Under the pieces are notes generated by a model. It was not told the DNA's origin. It searched no databases and worked only from the letters and a program-made list of their open reading frames with translations. This document shows, one piece after another, positions 26,543-36,271 of a stretch of DNA of 64,000 nucleotides (positions within the stretch are counted from its first letter, which is position 1; every line of letters starts with the position of its first letter). The DNA lies in contig JAVTVX010000013.1 of the NCBI GenBank assembly GCA_033439265.1, positions 20,750,500 through 20,814,499 on the forward strand. Reading direction: 5' to 3'. The position numbers were made by a program, and so were the translations under genes. The DNA comes from Dillenia suffruticosa. Taxonomy: Eukaryota; Streptophyta; Magnoliopsida; Dilleniales; Dilleniaceae.

Positions 26543-26718
26543 TGTGCGTAGTGATCGGATATTCTACCCTCTAAATCAGAGATCTCGAATTCGAGCCATG
26601 AAAATGATAAAAAAGGATTTGAGAGAGCCAACTTTTAACATGAACCTTACCGTATTTGAACCAGATTAGTCAGACAAAACCCGAATACCGGTGGTAAAAA
26701 AAAAAAAAAAAAAAAAAG
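26543..26718 (+). mobile_element. SINE-like element, copy 2
   Basis: A better preserved copy of the element at 25,355-25,521. It has a B-box-like AATTCGAGCC near 26,588-26,597, GAAAATGATAAAAAAGG, GAGAGAGCCAAC, AAACCCGAATACCGGTGGT and a terminal A20 run at 26,698-26,717. It lies just downstream of the PPR gene stop and may form part of its 3' transcribed region. Confidence 0.55.
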
Positions 26719-26794
26719 ATAGAATTAATAGAATGCATTTTTGTTTTAATCCATGGTTGGGCTACAACTACAGTCATGTTTATGCATGGTGCAA

Positions 26795-29521
26795 TCACCA
26801 GTGATCTTTACATGAGCATTGACCATTTGATATACAATGAAACCCTGAAGAATCCCTTACAATGATCTCTCTCCTAGAAACAACCGTAAGAAACTTGAAG
26901 AATGTGTGGCAGTCCCCACATAGTCGGATGTTCTTCACAATGCGGATTGGTTTTTCTGGTCTGGTCATGAAAAGGCCAAATGTCACGGCCAATTTTGCAC
27001 TATGATAGAACAAGAAACTCTTCTTCTGAAACTCCTCTACTTCGTGAAGTACAAAGCTTGTGTCAGGAACATAACCAGCCTTTAGGCATTCTAAGATCAG
27101 TATGTCCAATCCTCTATATATGTCTTTGGATTGGGAATGAGATCTATCTCTGGCAAAGAATGAATGGACCTTGTTTTGATGAATTATCCAACATCGACCA
27201 GGATGTTTATGGAGGTGTTTCTCTCTCATTTCTTCCCGTATCAACTCTGAACAATGCCACCTCCCAGATGCGGAATACAGATTTGACACAAGGATATACG
27301 TTGATGGATCTTGTGGCTTGAGGGAAAGAACATGTTTTGCAGCCCTTTTTCCAATACTGGTATTCAAGTGTGTTCTACAGCTATCTAGCAAAGCTCGCCA
27401 AACAAAAGCATCCGGATCAAAAGGCATCCTTTGTATGGTCTCCTCAGCTTCTTTGAGAAGACCCCACTCCCCCAAAACACTAACCAAAGAAGCATAATGG
27501 CCTGAAGTTGGTTCAATATTGTAAATGTCTCTCATTGAGAAAAGCAACTCACGGCAACAGTGGACTAAATTGGATTCTGTGTATCGGTAAGCTGAAATAA
27601 CTAATTCAAGTGTAACACCATCTGGCTTGATACTTGTCTTCTCCATCAATGACCAGGTGTCCAAAGCTTCATCACCCTGCCTATGAAGAAGATGACCAGC
27701 AATCAAGCCATTCCATGAGACTACGTCACCTGGGAACAGCACATTGAATACCTTCGTTGCATCATCCATGTAGCCACATTTTGCATACATGCTTAAAATT
27801 GCATTGCCCAACTCAATATCAGATAAAAACCCGGATTTTAAAGAATAACAATGGATTTGCTCTCCCAATTGGTGAAACCCTAGAATCCCACAAAGGCCAA
27901 GTATTGCCGTTGAGACAACTTCATCCAAAACCAAATTGTCCTCCAGTTGCATTTTTTGGAAAAGAGAAATTGCCTCATCTGGCTGTCCATTTCGAGCGTA
28001 CGCACATATCATAGATGTCCATATGACTGACTTGTTCTGATCATATGACCACACTCGAAACATCTTCTGAGCATCGGCCATTCTTCCACATTTTGTGCAC
28101 ATATCTAGCAATGCTGCTTCTATAAAAGCATTTGATCCAAATCCAAATTTGATAATGAAAGCATGGACTTGTTTACTGGTTCCGACTTCTGTCAGGAGTC
28201 CACAAGCATTCGCTAGGCTTGTTAGTGTAAATTCCGTCAGCTCAACTTTATTTTCCAACATTCTACAAAAGAAATCCAGGGCACTCAAGCCCTTGCCATT
28301 TCGACAGAACCCTGCTAAAAGAGCATTGTAAGAAACGGGATTCCTCTCAGGCATATTATAGAAGATCTCAACAGCAACATCAACCAACCCAAACTCCATA
28401 TATGCCACAACTATTCCTGTCCAAGTGATGACATCTTTAAAGGGCATCTTCTTAAACAAAGCTAGCACGTCTTTCATGCTACCACATTTGGTATAGAAAC
28501 TAATAAGGGCATTGCTCACACTCAAATCAAAGACGAATCCAAGTTTCACTGCAGCTGCATGAATTATCCGCCCTGTCCCTGAAGCAAAAGCCCCGGTGGC
28601 TGCAGCCAAAAGAGTAGAAACAGTAAACTCATCAACTGCTAATTCATCAACTCGGCACATGTCCCTAAATGATTCAAATGCTTCCTCATACATTCCCTCC
28701 TTCACAGCAGCCGAAATCACAGTATTCCATGACGAAATATCTCTACAAGGCATTTCACTAAGCAAGTCAAAAACAAAATCTAAACACCCACACTTCCCAT
28801 ACAAGCCCATAAGTGCATTCACAATATAAGCACTCGACAAATACCCTCTTTTGATCACTAAAGCATGAATTTGAAAACCCAACTCCAATTCTAAAACCCG
28901 AATGCAAGCACTCAAAACTGCAACGAAACTGTACTCATTACACTCAACATCTGAAAAAGCCATTCTCATAAAGAGCTCAATGGCTTCAATCTCTCTACCC
29001 CACTTGGCTAAACCTGAAATCAATGCCGAATATGAAACCACATCTGGTTCTTGAATTCCATCAAACACTTTCTGGGCGTAAGAGATAAGACCTAGTTTCG
29101 CAAAAGAGACAACAAGTGAGTTCCACAACCGGGTATCACCTCCAATCTTCAGAATCACACTATGAATAGCCATAGCAAGTCCAGAGTCATGGTGGCGGAC
29201 TGATAAGCGAAGCAAGTAAAGGCACTCATCAATGAAGCAATCAAATGAAGATTGAGTTTCGTGAGAATTTAAGTCCAGAAGAAATGGGCATTGAAGAAAT
29301 AGCTTTTGTATTTGTCGTGGTTGTAGTGGTGGTTGTGATTGGAGGGATTTGAGTGAGGAATTGAGGTGGGTTTTGATGTTGGGGAGAGAGAGAGAGGAAA
29401 TTGGTGAGGTGGGTGTTAGTTTTTGTGGGGGTGAAGAGTTTGGTGAGTGTGGAATTGGGATAGCGAGAGAGGAGAGAGAGAGAAGGTTTGTGGGGGTTTG
29501 GAACTGAAGTAAGGTGGCCAT
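26795..29521 (-). CDS. Pentatricopeptide-repeat protein, PLS-DYW class, EMB175-like (908 aa, intronless)
   Basis: A single uninterrupted frame from ATG 29521 to TGA 26795. About 60 N-terminal residues are Ser/Pro/Leu-rich with few acidic residues, which suits an organelle transit peptide. Then follow P, L and S pentatricopeptide repeats such as DVVSYSALISGLAKWGREIE, GNAILSMYAKCGYMDDA and DVVSWNGLIAG. E/E+ segments follow, then a C-terminal DYW domain ending CSCKDHW. PLS-class PPR proteins bind organellar RNA and direct C-to-U editing. Order and wording of the repeats (VSYNALLAGFCRNGKGLSAL, ISAYRYTESN) match what I recall of Arabidopsis At5g03800 (EMB175), a plastid protein needed for embryo development. 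In the DYW zinc site the usual HSE is HSA (residues 840-842), so the catalytic glutamate is missing, while CGDCH (868-872) is kept. The start is the first ATG of the frame. Confidence 0.94.
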   Translation of the reverse strand: MATLLQFQTPTNLLSLSSLAIPIPHSPNSSPPQKLTPTSPISSLSLPNIKTHLNSSLKSLQSQPPLQPRQIQKLFLQCPFLLDLNSHETQSSFDCFIDECLYLLRLSVRHHDSGLAMAIHSVILKIGGDTRLWNSLVVSFAKLGLISYAQKVFDGIQEPDVVSYSALISGLAKWGREIEAIELFMRMAFSDVECNEYSFVAVLSACIRVLELELGFQIHALVIKRGYLSSAYIVNALMGLYGKCGCLDFVFDLLSEMPCRDISSWNTVISAAVKEGMYEEAFESFRDMCRVDELAVDEFTVSTLLAAATGAFASGTGRIIHAAAVKLGFVFDLSVSNALISFYTKCGSMKDVLALFKKMPFKDVITWTGIVVAYMEFGLVDVAVEIFYNMPERNPVSYNALLAGFCRNGKGLSALDFFCRMLENKVELTEFTLTSLANACGLLTEVGTSKQVHAFIIKFGFGSNAFIEAALLDMCTKCGRMADAQKMFRVWSYDQNKSVIWTSMICAYARNGQPDEAISLFQKMQLEDNLVLDEVVSTAILGLCGILGFHQLGEQIHCYSLKSGFLSDIELGNAILSMYAKCGYMDDATKVFNVLFPGDVVSWNGLIAGHLLHRQGDEALDTWSLMEKTSIKPDGVTLELVISAYRYTESNLVHCCRELLFSMRDIYNIEPTSGHYASLVSVLGEWGLLKEAEETIQRMPFDPDAFVWRALLDSCRTHLNTSIGKRAAKHVLSLKPQDPSTYILVSNLYSASGRWHCSELIREEMREKHLHKHPGRCWIIHQNKVHSFFARDRSHSQSKDIYRGLDILILECLKAGYVPDTSFVLHEVEEFQKKSFLFYHSAKLAVTFGLFMTRPEKPIRIVKNIRLCGDCHTFFKFLTVVSRREIIVRDSSGFHCISNGQCSCKDHW

Positions 29522-30124
29522 GGGAGAACGGGCGCCAACATAACCTGTGGGTTTCTATTTGGTGATTTGGATTCTGATTTTGTTCTTTGAAAATGTTCTC
29601 TCTTCTGATGTTTTGCGGTTCTAACCCCTAAGAAAATGTCTCTAGTTTTACCTTCAAAGGTAACAAAGTACACCGTTGAAATACCGACTTAAAAATAGAA
29701 ATAGAAATATTGGCAAGCCTAACACAAGCTAAGCCGGTCCGCCTCAAAGCGTCCCCACTCCCTCCTAATTCTTTAATTTGATTGGAAATTATATGAACGG
29801 CACTTCCCCCCCACCCCCACCCCCGCCCCTCCCCCGGGGGCGGGTGCCAGGAGGAAACGACGATTTCGTTTTCGTTTTCGTCTTCGTCTTCGTCTTCGTC
29901 TTCGTCTTCGTCTTCGTCTTCGTCATCAGGTTCTCTCTCGTTCTAATCTCTCTCTCTCTCTCTCGCTCGCGCGCGCGCGCACCACTGGGGCAGGTTCTTT
30001 AATTACATTTCTTCTCTGCGTGATCAATCGCTTGGAGGAAACAAACCCTAATATCCATATTTCCTGTTAAGTTCCATCGACCGATCATTCGTAGGAAATC
30101 CTGTTCCGATGATTGTTCGTTTCC
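29522..30124. promoter_or_regulatory. Bidirectional spacer between the PPR gene and the UPL7 relic
   Basis: About 600 bp separates the divergent PPR (-) and UPL7-type (+) starts, so it probably held both promoters. It contains a C/G-rich patch at 29,806-29,845, a TTTTCG/TCTTCG hexanucleotide run at 29,864-29,924 and (CT)n plus GCGC sequence near 29,946-29,979, which would sit in the leader of the UPL7-type gene. I did not find a convincing TATA box. Confidence 0.45.
29864..29924 (+). repeat. (TCTTCG)n hexanucleotide repeat
   Basis: About three TTTTCG units are followed by about eight TCTTCG units, upstream of the UPL7-type start. Confidence 0.9.
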
Positions 30125-30674
30125 ATGGATGAACGTCGCAAGCATCAGGTTCTCTCTCTCTCTCTCTCTCTCTCTCTCCACGATATCCAAATTGTCATGT
30201 ATTTGGACTAATCGATGACAATGGTGATGAATTGAATTAGGTTTCATCGAGGGGAGCGAGCGCAAGGGAAATTTCGAGAGATGCGCTTCTGGAGAAGGTC
30301 TCTCATGAAAGAAAGCTCCGTAATCCGCTGCGCTTTTCATCCAGGTTTGCTTTTCTTTGGATTTCTATACATTTTGGATCTCTTTGTGGGGGAGGGGATT
30401 TATTAAGTGAAAATAGTATTCGATTCTTGAAATTTGATGGTGGAATCAGATTACGACTCGTTTTTTTAATATATATTGGTGGTAATTATTGAGGTCCGAG
30501 TAATGTCATGTATATTTGCAAGAACTACAACCCTGTATTCTCTTTGACGAAAAAGATTATTGCTCGTTTTCTGGTGATATGGATTGTTTCAACAAGGATA
30601 ATTAGGTGCCATTTTGAATTAGAATGATCATACCCATGGAAAATTTGTTGGATTTGCATAGCAGAGAGAAACAA

Positions 30675-30842
30675 CTACAAATTACTTCCAGCATAGTTGG
30701 TAATGGATGCTCCTCTCCGCAAGCAAGGCGCAAGGTTTGAGTCTTGGGATTTACTTTGGGGGGTTTTACCACTTTTTAGTGCGAGCAAGCCCATACACAA
30801 TGTTTGTTCAATGTGCTTGCACTTGCACGTGACATGTGGGCT
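30675..30842 (+). mobile_element. tRNA-like SINE sequence, split by the foldback element
   Basis: The A-box-like TAGTTGGTAATGG and B-box-like GGTTTGAGTCTTGGG are spaced about 30 bp apart, as in a tRNA-derived SINE head. The tail continues to the target duplication at 30,843 and seems to resume after 31,834, so the foldback element inserted into it. No clear poly(A) end was seen. Confidence 0.4.
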
Positions 30843-30852
30843 ATTGCACTCC

Positions 30853-31824
30853 GAGTCATGTTTCGAAATAACTCAAAAAAAAATATTTAAAATAAACCAA
30901 ACAGAAATATATTTCTATTTCTGACCCACATTTGTCGGGAGTTGAAGACGCGACACAGTGTGTCGCGTCTTCAACCCGCGACAAAATCCTGAGAGAGAGA
31001 GGAGTCCGCGGGGGAGGGAGAGAGAGAGGGGAGGAGAGCAGCGGGGGGAGGGAGGACCGCGACGGGGGGAAGGAGAGAGAGAGGGGAGGACCGCGGCGGG
31101 GTGCGGAGGGGGGGAGGGAGAGAGAGAGAGAGAGTGGAGGGCCGCCGGGGGGGGGGGGAGGCGGAGGGGGGAGGGAGGGAGAGACAGAGGGGAGGGTGGT
31201 GGGGGGCGGAGGGGCAAGGGAGAGAGAGACAGGGGAGGGCGGCGCCGTTGAGGCGCTCCTCCTCTGTCTCTCTCTCCCTCCCCCCTCCGCCCCCCGCCGC
31301 CCTCCCCTCTATCTCTCTCCCTCCCCCCTCCGCCCCCTACGGCCCTCCCCTCTCTCTCTCCCTCCCCCCTCGGCACCCCGCCGCGCCCCTCCCCTCTCTC
31401 TCCTTCCCCCCTCCGCCCCCCGCCGCGCTCCTCCCCTCTTTCTGTCTCTCCCTCCACCGGCAGACCCCCTGCCGCCCTCCCCTCTTTCTCTCCCTCCCTC
31501 CCCCTCTGTGGCCCTCCCCTCTCTCTCTCCCTCCCCTCTCTCTCTCCCTCCCCCTCTGCACCCCGCTGCGGTCCTCCCCTCTCTCTCTCCTTCCCCCTCC
31601 GCCCCCCGTCGCGCTCCTCCCTACCCCTCCGCCCTCCGACGCTCTCCTCCCCTCTCTCTCTCCCTCCCCCGCTGACTCCTCTCTTTCTCTCTCTCGGGAC
31701 TTTGTCGCGGTACTGTGTCGCGTCTTCAACTCTCGACAAATGCGGGTCAGAAACTGAAATATTTTTCTATTTGGGTTATTTTAAATTTTTTTTTTATTTT
31801 TTGAGTTATTTCGGAACATGACTC
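30853..31824. mobile_element. Foldback element with long inverted termini and GC-rich minisatellite core (Mutator-like?)
   Basis: A 972 bp segment is flanked by the same 10 bp, ATTGCACTCC, at 30,843-30,852 and 31,825-31,834. Its ends are inverted repeats: GAGTCATGTTTCGAAATAAC on the left and its near-complement on the right, continuing for about 150 bp through an A-rich stretch, TTTCTGACCC, ATTTGTCGxGAGTTGAAGAC and GCGACACAGT. Inside, the left part (to about 31,255) is purine-rich with five or so diverged units of GGGGAGGxCCGCGGCGGGG plus GGAGGG(GA)n. The right part (31,256-31,690) carries about eight similar units in the opposite orientation, so the whole element can fold on itself. A 9-11 bp target duplication with long termini points to Mutator-like elements. 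No transposase is encoded, so it would be non-autonomous. It sits in intron 2 of the UPL7 relic. Confidence 0.72.
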
Positions 31825-33251
31825 ATTGCACTCCGCTTGATGGCTTTACCCATGCATAGACAAAGGGCAGGCTATCTTTTTGGATAAGGCGAGATAAGAA
31901 TCAAGTGGATTTTTGGACAAGGAAAAATATTCTTTCTGATTAACTGAATTCTGATGTGATTGGGTTTTTGTTTGTATGGCAGGCTATCTTTTCCCTTTTT
32001 TTCTTCTTGGGAATCATGGAATCAAAATATTCACATCCACTTTGCTACATGATTGTTATTATTTCTCCATGAAGTTAAAAATTTCAAAGTTTTACTTCAT
32101 AATCTTGACTGAGTGGTTGTCTTCTACCTGTTTAGTATGGAAAATCAACTAACCTTTTTCTTCCCAACCTTTATGTCGATATGGAAAAAAATTAGGAGCA
32201 AATAGGAAAATATTTGTGATCAAGAAAAGCAATCATTTGTTATTGGTGAGATGAAGATTGTATTCTTGAGTATCATCCCTATAATAGCAACTTCCAATTG
32301 TCTAGTGGTGACTCACTTGGATGGCAGGGGGAAAATGAACCTTTTAAGATCTGTTTAGAAATTTTGCGGGACATGTGCCTTTTTTTTTTTTCCTGTTTGA
32401 TTGAGCTTTAACCATTTCATGAATACGTATACACATATGCCAGTTTTCTTGGAACTATCCTCTTGTTTTTCCCCCTAATATTAATGGTTTGGTTGAGTTA
32501 TAGCCAGTCCTCTGCCACATGCAGTCAATGTGCAGTCAGCAGTCACCGCTTCTATTTGCACATGGAGAAATGAACATGGAATCTTTTAAAATCTGATTCT
32601 GGATTTTTTAATGGAAATATAGATATAGTATGTTATCGAACAAAACATGACTAATATCTTAATTTGTTCATAAGTGTGAGAAAAAAAGTAGGTTATTAAA
32701 TTATCTGGATGTCATCATTTACTAAGGCTGTCCATTCATGGCAAAGTAATCGATGCATTTTCACAGCAGGTTTCTTCCCTTTCTTTTACGTAATTGTAGC
32801 ATTTGACATTCATTCAGGACAAAACTTTTGTTGGAGATAATGTTCTCTTTGTTTGGGTATCATTGATATTGAAATGCTTTATCCCTGCAGTTTCCAATTG
32901 TTCATCAAGAGGCATTCATTTTCAATTAAGCTACAAATCTTGGAAATATGTATTTTATTCTGGAGGTTGTAAATCTGTCAAATGAATGGAAAATGAGTTG
33001 CACTATTCATGTTATCAGAGAGTCTGGAGACGGTATAACAGTACGAAGATGGAAGAGATGCGGCTTAAGGAAGAATGGGAAGCTTTAGTGAAAGATCATG
33101 ACAATGTTTACGTGACCAGAACATGGATTTCCAACAGTATTTTGAGGCCATTTCTTTTCTTTGTTACATTCTTGTCTTTTCAATGCCCGAGAGTATGTAG
33201 ATTGCATAAGGAATGGCTTCCATATTCTAATGGAGAGCATAGCTTCTAGCG

Positions 33252-36200
33252 GTAATTTATGTGTCTTCTAATTTCTTACATTTTAATTTTTGGATAGGCT
33301 CATTGTCCATTTCTTTGTATACTCTAGATATGTGCCCTTTGCAACAGCAGTTTCATTGTTATGTCCTCACCATTACTGGTCTGCTGTCATAAAACTGGGA
33401 ATGAGTTTTCTGCTGTCATAAAACTGGGAATGCCCTCACCTTTGGAATTCAACAGGTTGCATGTGATGTACCTCTGTGGGCAACAGTTCTCGGCTTCCTT
33501 CAGCTTCAACATGCTACAATACTCTCAAGGTGTTTTTCCATTACACTTCCTTTCCCCTGATTAATATAGACTAGCAAAAGGTTTTTTGATCTGTTATCTC
33601 TCATATCCAACTTGTGGATACTGCTTATAATGTTCAATGGTTGCAACTTCCTACATACAAAAGTCCAAGCACTTTGAGAGCTAAGCTTCTTTATGCCATC
33701 CATTCTAATGCAGGGTTTGAGCTTTCTTAATTGTGTGTAAGCCCTTTCTTTCTTTCAATTAAGATGAAATGTAATTGCTTTGCTTCGGGCAGCTCTGTTT
33801 TCCTCTGTGAGGTTTGTCTTTTCTTACATTACCATCCATAGCAGCAAACATAAAAACAAAATTGCTAAACAGAAAATAACAATGATAAATAGCAATGAAA
33901 ATGGTAATCATCAGAATCTTGAAAACCACACCGAGGTAAGTACTAGCATTGTATTGGCATACTCAGTGGCTGGTTCTCATGGCATTGACATCAGAGGTGT
34001 ATGATTAATTAAAAAAAAATGACAAAATTTACTAATCCATCAATCACAGCGACCTGGTTCTATTGATAAATATACTTCCTGCATATAGTTTTGGTTAGAC
34101 ACCTCAATTTTTTTGACCAAAATTAATTGTAAGATCCAGAATGATTCAGTGGCTGAGATTCATGATAACCTTGATTTAGAAATGAATTTTGCAAGTTTGT
34201 AAGGCAAGAGGTGTTGTTAAGTTTGTTCTTTTTAGCGGTTAGATATAAGCCTGAAAGCAGATTGGGTTGCTAAAGCTTTATTCTAAGGTAGTGTTTGCCT
34301 TGCAGAAAAGATAGAAGAAAAATAAGAGTACAGGGAAAAGGATAGAGGGGGAAAAATGGTGCCAAACATTCAGTGATTTTACCACCGCTACTATACTTGG
34401 TACAGATTAGAGAAATAATATTATTTCTCATTATTTGAATATTGTATTTAAATAGCTCTTTTATTTGATATAAAAATATAATAATCTTCGGAAAAGTCTA
34501 TGCATAACATTTAGCCAAAATCTGTTGTAAAATTAATAAAAGGAACTGTTATATCAGTTTTATCTGACATAATAAGAAATCATGAATAAAACGAATGGAA
34601 ACTATCATCGAGAAAAAAATCCTTAAATTATCCAATGAGATCAAGAATGGGAAAGTGTTTTCTTTTTGTTTTAATTCCCCTAAAACAAATTCAAAAAAAA
34701 CCAATCCAGGGGAAAAACAAGCCAAGAGTTTTTCCTCGGTTATCGTGATTTTGATTTCAATTCTCTGACCCATTGTCGAATCCGGGGAGTTGTTCTCCTT
34801 TACCGAAACTCAAATACAACTTCTTTGAATTGTAGGGAGAGGGAGTTTTTGTTGGACAATGGATGAAACATCTTGGGGGAGGGAAGGAAAAGCTGCTTCG
34901 TGATTGAAAGAGTCGTGGAAAGAGAAGGAGAAGGCAGTATTATTTCATTTTGTGGGAGGGGGTATCGCTTAACATGGATCAAGGCTCAACAAACTTTTAC
35001 TTTACCCCCTTCAGGGTTCTGCCAATTCCCTGTTTAAAACATACCCAACCTTATATTTTTGTATGCCATATATGGGTGAGAGGGATACCTCTCTTTTAAC
35101 CTGTACCAAACCCTACGCAAATATTTTCTTCTAGTTTAGATGGAGAATAATGAACGGAATGGAATTGAAGATGTATTTTTTTTTTTTTGGTAAAGGAATT
35201 GAAGTATAATGATATGAAGATGGAATGAGTAGCTACTTTAAAAAAATTAGTTGGAAGGATTAAGCACAATAAATATCTTGTTGAAGGTCAGAGCTTTTCT
35301 TGTTTTCAGCTTTTGATTTGCTTGGATGGCGATAGTTCATGCTTTGATCTAGTCTCTGGTATTTTCTTGCTGTTGGAGATGTCCTTTTCTCCCTACTTGC
35401 TTCCCAATCCGTTAATAAACTATTTTTTCTTGTATATAAGAATAGAATATTCAAGGATCAAGAGCCTCAGTGTGCCTCGTTGCGGGATAATATTGTTTTT
35501 CTGACATTTTCCAGACCATCTCTTTTCCTAAAATGATTGCTTCCTTGTTGCTGTGGCAAAGATAATTTACCTCTTTTTGGGCTTTCCCCATAGTGCAACA
35601 TATGTCCTTTTTTTCAACTCAACAGCAAAGCAAATCCTTAAATCTCTGCCAGTTAGATGTGCCACTGGAGTCCTTTTTCTTGCTTCTTTTTGGTTTAAAT
35701 TTTATATTTTGGTGTGAGACCATTGTTGTGTCTTGCGCTGTATTAAGAATAATCTCAGTTTGACAAAGTTGGATTGCATATGTATAACCATTAATCATGG
35801 CTGAGGGAGTCACAAGACAAATGCATTAGACATCGATTTGTACCCATTTTATGATCACGTCGCAACACTTGATCCTTTCACAGCTTGCAAGCTCACGCCC
35901 GGGTCTCTTTTGCATACCATTTTTTCTCTCACAAATATCACACGGTAAAAATCAAGTTGTTGATTGGTAGTAACAGTGATCACCCTCGCTACCCTTGCTG
36001 ATGAGGAAAAAAAGGGTGGTTGTTGTGTAATTATAATTGTTTTATTAATATGAAGATCAACACAAATATCTTCACCAATAGGAGAAAACATAGATTGATC
36101 CTCAGTGCAGACCTAGGGCCTAACACGTCACTACATCAGAAAACCAAACTGATAAAATAACTCAACCAGTAATCCACCTATATGATTCTGATGACACTTT

Positions 36201-36271
36201 TCCAGGGTATGTAAAACGGTTATGGTACTGTAATAACAAAGAACATCTCTGGAATACTACTTATGTATGGT
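33252..36271. other. 3 kb without a recognised gene
   Basis: No further UPL7 exons were found here. A 28-29 bp tandem duplication (TCTGCTGTCATAAAACTGGG twice) lies at 33,379-33,432. A possible donor-like CACACCGAG|GTAAGT occurs near 33,935 without supporting coding homology. The remainder is AT-rich and unremarkable. Confidence 0.45.

Larger units (their letters stand above)
22640..26794. other. 4 kb intergenic region with SINE-like copies and no recognised gene
   Basis: The sequence is AT-rich, with a GA microsatellite at 23,785-23,814, a TTTA run near 25,137-25,164 and two copies of a SINE-like repeat (listed separately). A 106-codon minus-strand open frame at 23,441-23,121 has a hydrophobic C-terminal half but matches nothing I know. 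The 25,735-26,110 stretch contains a CAACGTGG motif and a GGTTCGAxTCC-like region of retroelement character but has no clear borders. Confidence 0.45.
30125..33251 (+). pseudogene. 5' remnant of a UPL7-type HECT E3 ubiquitin ligase gene
   Basis: Three exon relics match the N-terminus of plant UPL7 in order. Exon 1, 30125-30148, reads MDERRKHQ. Exon 2, 30241-30344, reads VSSRGASAREISRDALLEK and then KVSHERKLRN. Exon 3, 33019-33251, reads RVWRRYNSTKM, then WISNSILRPFLFFV, then in another frame a CIRNGFHILMESIA segment. Two lesions are visible. Near 30,327 the expected Tyr-Ala-Arg-Arg-Ala stretch is missing and the frame shifts, because ALFIQ appears only in the other frame. Near 33,185 a second shift follows LSFQ. 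Downstream exons and the HECT catalytic domain are not found before 36 kb, so the gene is truncated. Functional UPL7 attaches ubiquitin to target proteins. Intron 2 (2.7 kb) carries a SINE-like sequence and a foldback element. The relic lies between PPR and GDSL genes; from memory, UPL7 neighbours a GDSL gene in Arabidopsis. Confidence 0.8.

Noticed and set aside
30915..31757. Several long overlapping open frames (130-274 codons) on both strands
   Set aside because: They consist only of Gly/Arg/Glu or Pro/Ser/Leu low-complexity runs produced by the GGGAGG/CCTCCC repeats, overlap each other in all frames and have no homology.
33780..34004. Possible coding exon ending in CACACCGAG|GTAAGT
   Set aside because: Good donor context but no similarity to UPL7 or another family and no acceptor-supported frame.
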